From Candidatus Latescibacterota bacterium (lineage in GTDB: Bacteria; Latescibacterota; UBA2968): a stretch of 64,000 nt of DNA. The notes under the pieces were generated by a model. The model worked only from the letters and a program-made list of their open reading frames with translations. It ran no database searches and was not told the DNA's origin. The stretch's first letter is position 1. The number at the start of each line of letters is the position of its first letter. Of the stretch, positions 41,889 to 51,616 are shown piece by piece. Where the stretch lies: contig JAJEDY010000061.1 in NCBI GenBank assembly GCA_022821275.1, forward strand, positions 62,001-126,000. Direction: 5' to 3'. A program made the position numbers and the translations under genes.

Positions 41889-44800
41889 ATGGAAACAAAA
41901 AGCATCGTCGTAAAAGGTGCGCGAGTACACAACTTACAAAATATAGACCTGACATTGCCCCGACACGCGCTAATATGTTTTACCGGCGTCTCTGGATCGG
42001 GCAAATCTTCAATGGCTTTTGATACCATCTATGCCGAAGGTCAGCGGCGTTATGTGGAATCCCTATCCGCGTATGCGCGTCAGTTTTTGGGACAGATGGA
42101 AAAACCCGAAGTCGATCAAATCACGGGATTATCGCCAACGATTTCCATCGAGCAAAAAACCGCAGGGCGCAATCCCCGCTCAACCGTGGGCACAATGACC
42201 GAAATCTACGACTATTTGCGCGTGTTATTTGCGCGAATCGGCACCCCCCATTGCGTACATGACGACACGCCAATTGGGGCGCAAACGCGCGACGGCATTG
42301 TAGATCGGATCATGGCGCTGGGTGAGGGCACGCGCATACATATTCTATCTTCTCTCGTACAGGGGCGAAAAGGAGAATATCACGACCTGTTTGAAAACTT
42401 GCAAAAAGAGGGATATATCCGGGCACGCGTGGATGGACGGATCGCGACATTGACCCAGACCCCGAAACTGGAACGCTATAAAAGACACGATATCGAAGTC
42501 GTAATCGATCGGGTCATCGCAAAAAAAACAATGCGAGGACGCATTGGCGAGGCCGTCGATGCCGGTCTCCTGATGGGCAATGGCGCAATAATTGTCAGCG
42601 CAGAGGGCGAAGACGACCTGCTGCTGAGCACGCATTTCTCCTGTCCCACCTGCGGGCGCAGCGCGCAGGAACCCGTACCGCAATTATTCTCATTCAACAG
42701 CCCACAGGGCATGTGCTCTGGCTGTCGCGGACTGGGCACGCGCTTTGCGATGGATCTGGCAAAAGCCATATCCAATCCCGAATTATCCGTACAGGAAGGG
42801 GCTATTGCGCCACTGGGCGTGCCCAAAAATCGGTGGAAATCTCACTATTACGCGGGCGTCTTGAAGCGCCATGGCGCAGACTTGCAAACGCCATGGAAAC
42901 GCATCTCACCGGAGGGGCAACAGACATTATTATACGGCATAGACGGCAAAATGACCTTTGAATGGCGCCGCAGCAATGGCAGCATAAAACGCCATCGCGA
43001 CGGATTTGAAGGCATTCTACCACCAATGGAACGGCAGTTTGCCGAAGGGCGTAGCCCGATAGTACGCAAACGACTGGCACCTTTCATGCGCGTGGGCATA
43101 TGTCCCGCATGCGAGGGAACGCGCTTAAAACCCGAAGCCCTCTCCATCAAAATCGAAGGACAGACCCTACCCGATGTCACGGCAATGACCGTCGATCGCG
43201 CGTATGCCTTTTTTGAGCACCTCAAATTGACCGAGATTCAGGCGCGAATAGCCGAAGACGCCTTAAAAGAAATTCGCGGCCGATTGAAATTTCTCTTAGA
43301 TGTGGGCCTCGACTATCTCACACTCAATCGCACGGCACCGACGCTATCGGGCGGCGAGGCGCAACGCATTCGTCTCGCCAGCCAGATTGGATCTGGATTG
43401 GTCGGTGTGACCTATGTACTGGACGAACCGTCAATCGGCCTGCACCACCGCGACAATCGGCGGTTGCTCGACGCCCTGTGTCGCCTGCGGGACGTGGGCA
43501 ATACCGTAATCGTCGTCGAACACGATGAAGACACGATGCGCCGTGCGGATCGGGTGATAGACTTTGGACCTGGTCCCGGGCACCTCGGTGGCCGTATAGT
43601 CGCCGAGGGATCGTGGAAACAGGTCGCGAGAAGAACCCGCTCGGTGACAGGAACTTATCTTTCGGGAAAAGAGAAAATTGCCATCCCCCAAAGACGACCC
43701 GTATCGCATCGCGGCTTATGGATTCGGGGGGCATCTCAAAATAACCTCAAAAATATCGACGCAAAAATACCAGTCGGCGTATTTACCTGTGTCACCGGCG
43801 TATCCGGATCGGGAAAATCATCGCTGATTGCCGATATCCTCTACCCCGCTCTCGCACAAAAACTAAACCGCGCAGAAACGGAAACAGGCGCACACCGCTG
43901 TATCGAAGGCATAGACCTCCTGGACAAAGTCATCGAAATCAACCAGCAACCCATCGGACGCACACCGCGCAGCAATCCGGCGACATATACGGGCGTATTT
44001 GATCCCATTCGAAAATTATTTGCCGAACTGCCCGAATCAAAGGTACGAGGATATAAACCCGGACGCTTCAGTTTTAACGTAAAGGGCGGGCGGTGCGAGG
44101 CGTGTAAGGGCAATGGCGCAAACCTCGTCGAAATGGACTTCCTCGCCGACGTATGGGTAACGTGTCCCGTGTGTGAGGGACGGCGTTTTAATCGCGAGAC
44201 ACTGGACGTAAAATACAAAGGCAAATCCATCGCCGATGTGCTGGAGATGGAAGTCGAAGAAGCGCATCTATTTTTTCAGGCAATCCCCGGCATTCACCGC
44301 ATTCTCCAAACCCTAATCGATGTGGGAATGGGCTACGTCAAATTGGGCCAGCCCGCGCCAACGCTCTCCGGCGGCGAAGCACAACGGGTCAAGCTATCAA
44401 AAGAACTGTGCCGCAGAAGCACGGGCAAAACCCTGTACATCCTGGACGAGCCGACGACGGGCCTGCATTTTGCCGATATCCAGAATCTTTTAAATGTATT
44501 GCATCGGCTCGCGGACATGGGCAATACAGTGGTCGTTATCGAACACAATCTGGACGTAATCAAAACCGCCGACTGGGTCATCGACCTGGGACCTGAAGGC
44601 GGCGAAGACGGGGGACAAATTATAGCGGAAGGTACACCCGAACACCTGACGCAATCTCCCAACTCTCACACGGGCCGCGCGCTTGGCGAAGTGTTGTCAC
44701 GCACGCCGATTATATCCGGAAAAAACGGCAAACGAATCGCCAATGGCCATGTGCGGACCATCGACATTGTGGGTGCGCGGGAGAACAACTTGCAAAATGT

Positions 44801-47549
44801 AGATGTATCCATTCCCCGCGAAAAAATGACCGTAATCTCCGGCGTATCCGGTTCGGGAAAATCCTCCCTGGCACTCGACACGATTTACGCCGAAGGACAG
44901 CGGCGATATGTCGAATCCCTGTCCGCTTATGCGCGACAGTTTCTGGGACAGATGCCCAAGCCAAAGGTAGATCGCGTGGTGGGTCTGTCGCCCGCGATTG
45001 CCATAGAGCAAAAAGCCGCGAGCAAAAACCCGCGCTCAACCGTAGGCACCGTAACAGAGGTGTACGATTATCTGCGGGCACTCTACGCGCTGTTGGGCGA
45101 TACCTATTGTCCAGATTGCGATGTATTGGCGGGCAGCCAGTCCGTTCGAGAAATTGTGGCACGCGTACTGAAAATGGAACGACGCCTCTACCTTCTCGCA
45201 CCCGTAGAACTCGGCAAGGGCGAAGACTATACCAGTTTGATCAACCGCTTTCGCCGCGAAGGCTATTTGCGCGGCAGACTCAACGGCGCAGTTTTCAACC
45301 TCTCAAACCCACCCGAGATCGACTACAGGCAGACTCACAGGCTCGAAATTCTAATAGATCGCGTCACCGCACAAAAAAAGAACCGCAAACGCATCGCGGA
45401 TTCCATCGAAATCGCCCTGGATATTTCAGGGGGCATTTTGATCGTCGCATCGCCCGACGATAGCGAAGAAACGCGATTTAGCCAGCACCTATCGTGTCCA
45501 TCCTGCGGACGCAGTTTCGAGACAATAACCCCCCAGCATCTCTCTTTTAACAGCTCTGAAGGCTGGTGTTTGTCGTGCGAAGGGCTGGGAACGCAGCGCG
45601 GCATGGGCATCCACACACTGATCCCCGATGTTCACAAATCACTGTCCGAAGGCGCAGTACTCGCCTGGGGAAAGGTAGAACCACACACACAAATAGGCGA
45701 CATGCTATCTGTGGTCGGCGAGGCCGCAGGCTTTGATCTGCATACCCCTTTCGCGCAGATATCAACGGAAGGACGACACGCGATCTTATACGGCCTGGGC
45801 ACGCGATGGTTAAAAACATCTAAAAATCTCTCATTCCAATTCAAGGGCCTGTTTCCGACAATCGAGACCCTCGTACGACAAGCGCCGCGATTCCGTCGGC
45901 TAATGGGTGAATTTATCCAGGACGTGCCGTGTCCGTCCTGCAAGGGATCCCGCCTGAAGCCAGAAAGTACTGCCATAAAACTATTCGGCAAACCAATGCC
46001 CCAACTGGTATCAATGCCCATCCGCGAGGTACGCTCCTATTTTGACACAATGGTATTGGAAGGACAGGCGCGCGAAGCCGCCGCAGAGGTATTGCACGAA
46101 ATCCAGAGCCGCCTGCGGTTTCTCGACGAAGTGGGCCTGGGCTATTTGAACCTGGGACGGCGAGCACCCACGCTATCGGGCGGCGAAGCCCAGCGCATTC
46201 GCCTGGCGAGCCAGATCGGCTCCGGTCTCACCGGGGTCCTCTACGTACTCGACGAACCGACAATTGGCCTGCACCAGCGCGACAATCACCAGTTATTGGC
46301 GGCACTGGCGCGACTGCGCGACCTGGGTAATTCTCTACTCATTGTCGAACACGACCACGAAACCCTGAACCGGGCAGATCACATTCTGGACTTTGGGCCG
46401 GGCGCAGGTGTCGAAGGCGGACGCATCGTGGCTGCGGGTAATCCGCACAAATTAAAAACCAACAACGGCTCAATAACCGCGCATTATCTCGCGGGCGACT
46501 TACAGATTGAGGTCCCCGATGTGCGGCGAAACCCCGAACGGGGATCGCTTTGCGTGGTAGGCGCGCGGCATAACAACTTAAAAAATGTCGATGTATCATT
46601 TCCGCTGGGCACCTTGACCTGCGTGACCGGTGTATCGGGCTCGGGCAAAAGCTCGCTCGTCAACGACGTACTCTTCGGCGCGCTTGCCGCTCGCGTGAAT
46701 CGCGCACAAAAAGCCTGGGGAGAACACGACGATGTACTGGGATTGGAACGCATCGACAAAGTGATCAACATCGACCAGACACCCATTGGATATTCGCCGC
46801 GCAGCAATCCCGCGACTTATGTCAAAGTATTCGACAAAATACGCACGCTATATGCCAGTTTGCCGGATGCCCAGGTGCGCGGATTTAAAACCGGGCATTT
46901 CAGTTTTAATCACAAGCACGGGCGGTGCGATGCCTGTGCGGGTTTGGGCGCGCGCCGTATAGAAATGCACTTCTTGCCCGATGTGTGGGTCACCTGTGAA
47001 ACCTGTGGCGGAAAGCGCTACAACCGCGACGTCATCGACATAACCTATAAGGGTGCATCCATTGCCGACGTTCTGGAAATGACAGTGGCCGAAGCCCTGT
47101 CGCATTTTACCCATGTACCCGGCATCCAGCGCTCGCTCCAAACCCTATTTGACGTGGGCCTGGGCTATATCAAAATGGGACAGGCATCGACCACGCTCTC
47201 GGGCGGCGAAGCCCAGCGCGTGAAATTGGCGCGCGAGCTGGCGCGACCGAGCACGGGAAAAACCGTGTATATTCTCGACGAACCGACAACCGGCCTGCAC
47301 TTTGCCGACATCCAGAAACTACTCGACGTACTCAACCGGCTCGTCAACGCGGGCAACACCGCGATCGTAATCGAGCACAACCTGGACGTAATCAAAACCG
47401 CCGACTGGGTCATCGACCTGGGACCAGAAGGCGGAAAAGACGGCGGCGATTTAATCGCTTGCGGAACGCCTGAAGACGTGGTATCTGTCACAGCCTCGCA
47501 CACCGGACGATTTTTGAAAGATGTATTGGCAGGGATTGAAACAGGGTAA
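41889..47549 (+). CDS. uvrA: UvrA, tandem-fused (two complete UvrA units)
   Basis: A 1886-residue UvrA, twice the usual 940. Unit 1 runs to about residue 945 and unit 2 from about 952. Each carries two ABC ATPases: Walker A GVSGSGKSS occurs four times and LSGGEAQR four times, with DEPxxGLH after each. Zinc-finger cysteines are kept in both: CPTCGR and CEACKG in unit 1, CPSCGR and CDACAG in unit 2. UvrA normally works as a dimer, so one chain may form a covalent dimer. Chlamydia UvrA is similarly fused (known). No frameshift was seen. Confidence 0.97.
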   Translation: METKSIVVKGARVHNLQNIDLTLPRHALICFTGVSGSGKSSMAFDTIYAEGQRRYVESLSAYARQFLGQMEKPEVDQITGLSPTISIEQKTAGRNPRSTVGTMTEIYDYLRVLFARIGTPHCVHDDTPIGAQTRDGIVDRIMALGEGTRIHILSSLVQGRKGEYHDLFENLQKEGYIRARVDGRIATLTQTPKLERYKRHDIEVVIDRVIAKKTMRGRIGEAVDAGLLMGNGAIIVSAEGEDDLLLSTHFSCPTCGRSAQEPVPQLFSFNSPQGMCSGCRGLGTRFAMDLAKAISNPELSVQEGAIAPLGVPKNRWKSHYYAGVLKRHGADLQTPWKRISPEGQQTLLYGIDGKMTFEWRRSNGSIKRHRDGFEGILPPMERQFAEGRSPIVRKRLAPFMRVGICPACEGTRLKPEALSIKIEGQTLPDVTAMTVDRAYAFFEHLKLTEIQARIAEDALKEIRGRLKFLLDVGLDYLTLNRTAPTLSGGEAQRIRLASQIGSGLVGVTYVLDEPSIGLHHRDNRRLLDALCRLRDVGNTVIVVEHDEDTMRRADRVIDFGPGPGHLGGRIVAEGSWKQVARRTRSVTGTYLSGKEKIAIPQRRPVSHRGLWIRGASQNNLKNIDAKIPVGVFTCVTGVSGSGKSSLIADILYPALAQKLNRAETETGAHRCIEGIDLLDKVIEINQQPIGRTPRSNPATYTGVFDPIRKLFAELPESKVRGYKPGRFSFNVKGGRCEACKGNGANLVEMDFLADVWVTCPVCEGRRFNRETLDVKYKGKSIADVLEMEVEEAHLFFQAIPGIHRILQTLIDVGMGYVKLGQPAPTLSGGEAQRVKLSKELCRRSTGKTLYILDEPTTGLHFADIQNLLNVLHRLADMGNTVVVIEHNLDVIKTADWVIDLGPEGGEDGGQIIAEGTPEHLTQSPNSHTGRALGEVLSRTPIISGKNGKRIANGHVRTIDIVGARENNLQNVDVSIPREKMTVISGVSGSGKSSLALDTIYAEGQRRYVESLSAYARQFLGQMPKPKVDRVVGLSPAIAIEQKAASKNPRSTVGTVTEVYDYLRALYALLGDTYCPDCDVLAGSQSVREIVARVLKMERRLYLLAPVELGKGEDYTSLINRFRREGYLRGRLNGAVFNLSNPPEIDYRQTHRLEILIDRVTAQKKNRKRIADSIEIALDISGGILIVASPDDSEETRFSQHLSCPSCGRSFETITPQHLSFNSSEGWCLSCEGLGTQRGMGIHTLIPDVHKSLSEGAVLAWGKVEPHTQIGDMLSVVGEAAGFDLHTPFAQISTEGRHAILYGLGTRWLKTSKNLSFQFKGLFPTIETLVRQAPRFRRLMGEFIQDVPCPSCKGSRLKPESTAIKLFGKPMPQLVSMPIREVRSYFDTMVLEGQAREAAAEVLHEIQSRLRFLDEVGLGYLNLGRRAPTLSGGEAQRIRLASQIGSGLTGVLYVLDEPTIGLHQRDNHQLLAALARLRDLGNSLLIVEHDHETLNRADHILDFGPGAGVEGGRIVAAGNPHKLKTNNGSITAHYLAGDLQIEVPDVRRNPERGSLCVVGARHNNLKNVDVSFPLGTLTCVTGVSGSGKSSLVNDVLFGALAARVNRAQKAWGEHDDVLGLERIDKVINIDQTPIGYSPRSNPATYVKVFDKIRTLYASLPDAQVRGFKTGHFSFNHKHGRCDACAGLGARRIEMHFLPDVWVTCETCGGKRYNRDVIDITYKGASIADVLEMTVAEALSHFTHVPGIQRSLQTLFDVGLGYIKMGQASTTLSGGEAQRVKLARELARPSTGKTVYILDEPTTGLHFADIQKLLDVLNRLVNAGNTAIVIEHNLDVIKTADWVIDLGPEGGKDGGDLIACGTPEDVVSVTASHTGRFLKDVLAGIETG

Positions 47550-47880
47550 AGCAATAGAAAAAATTACTTCCTGCAAATACAGTTTTTCTTTTTTATGCCT
47601 TCGGCGACCTACTTTTTGTCACCAGCAACAAAAAGTAGGCAAAAAATGCCGCTCTCAAACGCCGAGGGGCTGGCACAGCGCAAATCGTTTTTGTGACAAT
47701 ACTCCATGCAGCGGCCTACACAGTTAAAATGCCACCAAAGTGTCCGCTGCGAAACGGACTCACGCGCTGTGCGCGAGGTATAATTTTTGATTTACACACA
47801 CCCTCAATCAAAGACCAAATAGTGGCGAAAATCGGAAAATTGCTGTATTTCTTGAAGGAAATAGCTTATCTTGGGGAGTT
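47550..47880. other. intergenic region with a 12-bp stem and decayed repeat
   Basis: A perfect 12-bp inverted repeat (CCTACTTTTTGT at 47608-47619 with 47628-47639) has an 8-base loop. The following segment (AAAAATGCCGCTCTCAAACG and beyond) resembles palindromic intergenic elements of the type seen in many bacteria, decayed. No ORF is supported. It ends at a CTGGAT-family repeat just before HerA. The change in composition here marks the edge of the HerA-NurA region. Confidence 0.55.
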
Positions 47881-47917
47881 GTCATTGTGGCATGGTTTTA
47901 GCCGCAATCCAGTCTAT
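47881..47917 (-). repeat. CTGGAT-family stem-loop repeat, reverse orientation
   Basis: In reverse complement it reads CTGGATTGCGGC, loop, GCCACAATGAC, the same layout as 13371 and 53211; ATAGACTGGATTGCGGCT is shared with the copy at 53211. It sits about 30 bases before the HerA gene start. Confidence 0.75.
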
Positions 47918-47946
47918 TGAACAAAAAAATAAATAAGGTAAACAAT

Positions 47947-49653
47947 ATGACTCTTAAAACTCATGATGGTGTACCCTCGCTCTCTGGCACCGAGAGCGTA
48001 ATTAGAGAATATGAAACAGGAGAAGAGCAGCGACATGCCCAACAATTGCTGGGTTCTCTCGTACAGACCGATCAGTATGTAGGGGAGGTCTATTCGCTTG
48101 GGTATGAGACCGCTCTTGTGCAAATTCACGATTTCCACCGCCGAGAGGTTGGCGGTATTCCAAGTCTTTGCTTTCTCATAGCCACTGTACCGGAAGATCT
48201 GTTAGGGCAAAAGAGCGCACTATTCGGGATGACACGAACTGGAAAGTCGAATACGACGAAGATCATAGCAGAGGCAGTGTTCAATCTTCGATATAATTCG
48301 AATTCGCCGCGGAAGGTGGGGCAGATCATCTTTGATCCGAATGGAGAGTATGCCAATGCTAATGCACAAGACTCGGGTGGAGAGGCTCCAAATGCGCTCA
48401 AGAATGTGTGGCGTGGACGCCAAGAGGGTAATTCCGAAGATGTGGTTACTTATGGAATCCTTGATCATCCCAATGATCCCGAACGAGAGTTCATGTTGCT
48501 AAACTTCCACGCCGAAGAGAACCTACCTATCGGAAAAGAAATCATTGACGGGGTGCTGCCGGCACGAGACTCAAAGTACATCCAAAACTTCCAGCAAGTC
48601 GGTTTGCAACCGCTTGAAGAGGGCGTCGGTGCCGGAGATCAAGTGCGCTACAATCGACTGGTGTTGGCATATCGGACCTTGCTTGAGAAGGCTGGTTTTG
48701 TCGCTCCCGATACTATTCAGCCGCGCACTACCCTCCCCAACAACCTCTTCAGTCAAGACCTGATCCAAGCGCTGGAAGATAACGGAGACCCCGAATTTAC
48801 ATCCGCGGCGCGGGCATTCAGAACCGAAGTACCGAGTTGGGATCAACTGGCGCAGGCGTTCCAAGCACTCCATAGATTCATAGGGACTAACGATTACAAA
48901 ACATTTGAGAACCAATACATCCAAAACTCCTCTTCTGGCGAGGCATGGGCTGACGGGGACCTAAGAGCCATATTAGAGATGATTGCGCGTCCGAACGGTG
49001 CTCAACTCATTGGGCAGGCTCGGCCTCAGCATACCGAGAGTACAACTACAGACTATGTTGATGATATTTATGATGCGTTAGTTGCTGGGAAACTCGTGAT
49101 CGTGGATCAGTCCAGCGGGGATGAGGCAGTAAACGACGCCTCGGCACGCCGAATCGTGCAGCGCATCTTTGACGGCAATAAGGAGTCATTCAGGGAGGGA
49201 CGCTCGACGGAAGAAATACCGGATATTCTCATCTACGCTGAGGAAGCCCACAACCTGCTTCCGTCGGACCGCGATACGGATTATCGAGATATATGGGTTC
49301 GCACAGCAAAGGAAGGTGCAAAGTACAATCTCGGCTTGATCTACGTCACACAGGAAGTATCGAGTATTCAGAGGAATATTCTAAAAAATACTGCGAACTG
49401 GTTTATCGGCCACCTCAATAATACGGATGAAACGCGAGAACTTCGAAAGTTCTATGATTTCGCTGACTTTGAGGGATCGATTCTCCGCGCCCAAGATAAA
49501 GGCTTTCTCCGCGTCAAAACCATTTCAAATCCTTTCGTGGTCCCCATACAGGTGCAAGAGTTTAAGTTAGAGTTGGTTAAACCAGAGGCTTCTAAATCAC
49601 AGACAGAGGTTCCTGAATCACAAACTCAGTTTGGTATAGACTATGCCGTTTGA
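47947..49653 (+). CDS. HerA-type hexameric DNA translocase
   Basis: A 568-residue HerA/DUF87 ATPase. Walker A is GMTRTGKSN at residues 94-102, Walker B is ILIYAEEAH (427-435), and IIFDPNGEYA (127-136) is a HerA-type segment after the first strand. Two or more inserted helical stretches lie between. In Archaea HerA works with NurA on double-strand break resection; in bacteria HerA pairs with varied nucleases in anti-phage systems. The ATG at 47947 follows an AAGG site. It overlaps the next gene by 11 bases. Codon use, with fewer C-ending codons, is unlike its neighbours. Confidence 0.9.
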   Translation: MTLKTHDGVPSLSGTESVIREYETGEEQRHAQQLLGSLVQTDQYVGEVYSLGYETALVQIHDFHRREVGGIPSLCFLIATVPEDLLGQKSALFGMTRTGKSNTTKIIAEAVFNLRYNSNSPRKVGQIIFDPNGEYANANAQDSGGEAPNALKNVWRGRQEGNSEDVVTYGILDHPNDPEREFMLLNFHAEENLPIGKEIIDGVLPARDSKYIQNFQQVGLQPLEEGVGAGDQVRYNRLVLAYRTLLEKAGFVAPDTIQPRTTLPNNLFSQDLIQALEDNGDPEFTSAARAFRTEVPSWDQLAQAFQALHRFIGTNDYKTFENQYIQNSSSGEAWADGDLRAILEMIARPNGAQLIGQARPQHTESTTTDYVDDIYDALVAGKLVIVDQSSGDEAVNDASARRIVQRIFDGNKESFREGRSTEEIPDILIYAEEAHNLLPSDRDTDYRDIWVRTAKEGAKYNLGLIYVTQEVSSIQRNILKNTANWFIGHLNNTDETRELRKFYDFADFEGSILRAQDKGFLRVKTISNPFVVPIQVQEFKLELVKPEASKSQTEVPESQTQFGIDYAV

Positions 49654-50866
49654 AGGCGAATTTGCAAGTTATAAGCCACTCGCACGGATCGCTAATAGCG
49701 AGCGCGTTCAGGATATTGTAAGTCGATGTAAGAAACAGGTGCCCGATGAAGGGCCAGCAGAGGCAGAGCTACTTATTGCCGATGTAAAGCCGAGCGACTG
49801 GCTACCCGATCTTGTTCTCGCTATAGATGGGAGTCTTCATCCGGTGCCTGTCGAGAATGGGTATCCTGGGGCAGAACTGGCCTATCTCACTGTTGCCTCG
49901 GTTATTATCGATGTGAAGAAACAACGCGAACTGGACCGGAATCGCCCGGTGGCTCCGTTGGTGGCGCGTACAACTGAAGGAGCAGGTAGCATCGACTGTG
50001 CGCTTCCCGGTTGCAACGTAGTTGTGGATAATGAACCGACTCCAAACGCTTCATTCCGTCGCGTATTCTTTGAGGCCATCCAGGAGAAACGCCCGTTCTC
50101 TGACGGAGAGACACTACTTGAGACATACGAGGCGCTTTTGGCGTACAAACCTTCGGCACGTTTGCAGGGATGTCCCTATGAGGATTGCGAGTTTGATTAC
50201 GACCCGCGCCCAAGTATAACGGATTGTATATGCCAACGGAAACTGAATTGGTACTCGACCGATGCCCTCCGCATTCACGAGAGGTTTAATCCAGTAGGGC
50301 TAAATGGAGCAGTTTTTACAGAGGCAATGCAGGTGTGGGAGCGGGTGTGGGTCGTGAACTTTCTTCGCTGGATTGAGCGCGATCCTCAACGCTTCCGACT
50401 GCTGCGTAACCTCGTCATTATTCTCGATGGGCCGCTTGCGGTATTTGGACAACCAGCCTGGCTTAGCCAAGCGATTCGTCAAGAGTTAAAACGCATCAAT
50501 GAGGCTGTCCGTAAAGTGATAGATAGCGATATTCTGATCGTCGGCATCGTAAAAAGCGGGGCATTTGTCGATCACTACGAGATATTAGATACTCCTACAC
50601 ATGGAACAAACGGAAACTCACGATTCAAGCCACAGACAGCAGTACTCCTCACAAACGAATATATCCGTACCCACATCGCCATCAGTACCATCAATGATAA
50701 ACCGTTTGGTGAGGCCACTTACTTTGGACGGATGTTTTTCTATAAAACTTCTTCAGGTGCTCGAATTGTTGCCTCCCTTCCCTTTCTCACTGAGGATGCT
50801 CGGACATGGTCCAACTCCGCGATGGCGAGGGGGGCGTTGGCAGAGAAAATTTCAGTCGAGGTCTGA
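49643..50866 (+). CDS. NurA-like nuclease, C-terminus likely damaged
   Basis: A 407-residue NurA-domain protein. LAIDGSLHP places catalytic Asp62 and IILDGPLAVFG Asp262. CPYEDC and CIC (Cys177, 182, 195, 197) form a probable zinc ribbon. It overlaps the HerA stop by 11 bases, so the two should act together. The frame ends at 50866 in AEKISVEV, but dropping one A at 50846-50849 lets it continue as AEKFQSRSDYLELLADVFGG, and a 59-bp duplication further on shifts the frame again. The current stop probably truncates the original protein. Confidence 0.82.
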   Translation: MPFEGEFASYKPLARIANSERVQDIVSRCKKQVPDEGPAEAELLIADVKPSDWLPDLVLAIDGSLHPVPVENGYPGAELAYLTVASVIIDVKKQRELDRNRPVAPLVARTTEGAGSIDCALPGCNVVVDNEPTPNASFRRVFFEAIQEKRPFSDGETLLETYEALLAYKPSARLQGCPYEDCEFDYDPRPSITDCICQRKLNWYSTDALRIHERFNPVGLNGAVFTEAMQVWERVWVVNFLRWIERDPQRFRLLRNLVIILDGPLAVFGQPAWLSQAIRQELKRINEAVRKVIDSDILIVGIVKSGAFVDHYEILDTPTHGTNGNSRFKPQTAVLLTNEYIRTHIAISTINDKPFGEATYFGRMFFYKTSSGARIVASLPFLTEDARTWSNSAMARGALAEKISVEV

Positions 50867-51175
50867 TTATCTCGAACTACTTGCGGACGTGTTTGGAGGG
50901 GCTGCCCCACGCATGCGCGATAATGCGCTGCGTGGGAAAAATTCATTTCTGAAAAACCGGCTGCCCCACGCATGCGCGATAATGCTATTGTCATAGTTCG
51001 CACAGATGCTCGTGAATTTACGCACTCGGCTACTCTCAAGGCATTACGAACAGCCTTTCCCAACAAGAACCTGCGTGAAGAACCTCGTCCTTTAAAAAGA
51101 AAAACACAAACCGCTCTATACGGCGATACTTCGAAGAAGCCTGGGGAAGTAGATATTATTATGACTCCCAGATGA
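50847..51175 (+). pseudogene. displaced C-terminal coding remnant of the NurA gene
   Basis: The +1 frame after 50847 encodes SRSDYLELLADVFGG then AAPRMRDNAL. After a direct repeat of 27 bp the same AAPRMRDNA resumes in the original frame as AIVIVRTDAREFTHSATLK and runs to a stop at 51175. The 27-bp repeat copies (50900-50926 and 50959-50985) are 59 bases apart, and 59 is not divisible by three, which explains the second frame change. No ribosome site or ATG of its own supports a separate gene, though an ATG at 50972 opens 67 codons. Confidence 0.6.
50900..50985. repeat. 27-bp direct repeat with internal hairpin
   Basis: The sequence GGCTGCCCCACGCATGCGCG at the start of each copy is exact through 27 bases (50900-50926, 50959-50985). 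CCCACGCA and TGCGTGGG around the first copy form an 8-bp stem with further GCGC pairing inside. Together this looks like a duplication scar. Confidence 0.9.
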
Positions 51176-51283
51176 TCTTATTTCTCCTTGCCCTGATATA
51201 TCTTGTTCCCTATCTTTTTTCAGGTAAGGGGATCAGGCATCATCTTCTGAGGGGAAACACATATAAGGAAGGGGTCTATAAGA
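51176..51283. other. short AT-rich gap
   Basis: No gene is seen. The stretch is pyrimidine-rich and leads into a AAGGAAGGGG ribosome site for the next small gene. No promoter is recognised with confidence. Confidence 0.5.
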
Positions 51284-51616
51284 ATGGGTATTAGATTAGG
51301 AAGAAACATACCGCCAACTGTAGATGATCACAATATTTTTGCTATTATATTAAATACACCGAACTCAGAAAAACTCGAAAAAGAGATTAAAGAGACATAC
51401 CCTGATTATTACCAAATATCTGATAATTGTTTCCTGGTATCCAGTCCGCAGATTGCAGATGAGGTCGCCAATACCATTAAACTTAAAGGGCCGGATCGTA
51501 TTGAAGAAACCAGTGGTGTTGTTTTCAAGTTGAATGGTAGTTATGCTGGTTACAGTTATCAATCTTTGTGGGATTGGATGGATCTGAAGCACGAATCGCG
51601 GGGGGTTAAATTTTGA
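51284..51616 (+). CDS. small protein of unknown function
   Basis: A 110-residue protein with a strong AAGGAAGGGG ribosome site. It contains FAIILNTPNSEKLEKEIKE, DNCFLVSS and GVVFKLNGSYAGYSYQSLWD, an alpha/beta mix. No family is recognised. The stop overlaps the next gene's TTG (TTGA), so the two are probably translated together. Low-GC codons match HerA-NurA, so it may belong to the same transferred unit. Confidence 0.65.
   Translation: MGIRLGRNIPPTVDDHNIFAIILNTPNSEKLEKEIKETYPDYYQISDNCFLVSSPQIADEVANTIKLKGPDRIEETSGVVFKLNGSYAGYSYQSLWDWMDLKHESRGVKF

Noticed and set aside
47608-47639. 12-bp inverted repeat considered as a terminator for uvrA
   Set aside because: The stem lacks a T-run after it in the uvrA direction; it looks like a dispersed palindrome.
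50972-51175. 67-codon frame with an ATG after the NurA gene
   Set aside because: Better explained as the displaced C-terminal part of the NurA gene, since the duplicated segment restores its frame; no ribosome site.
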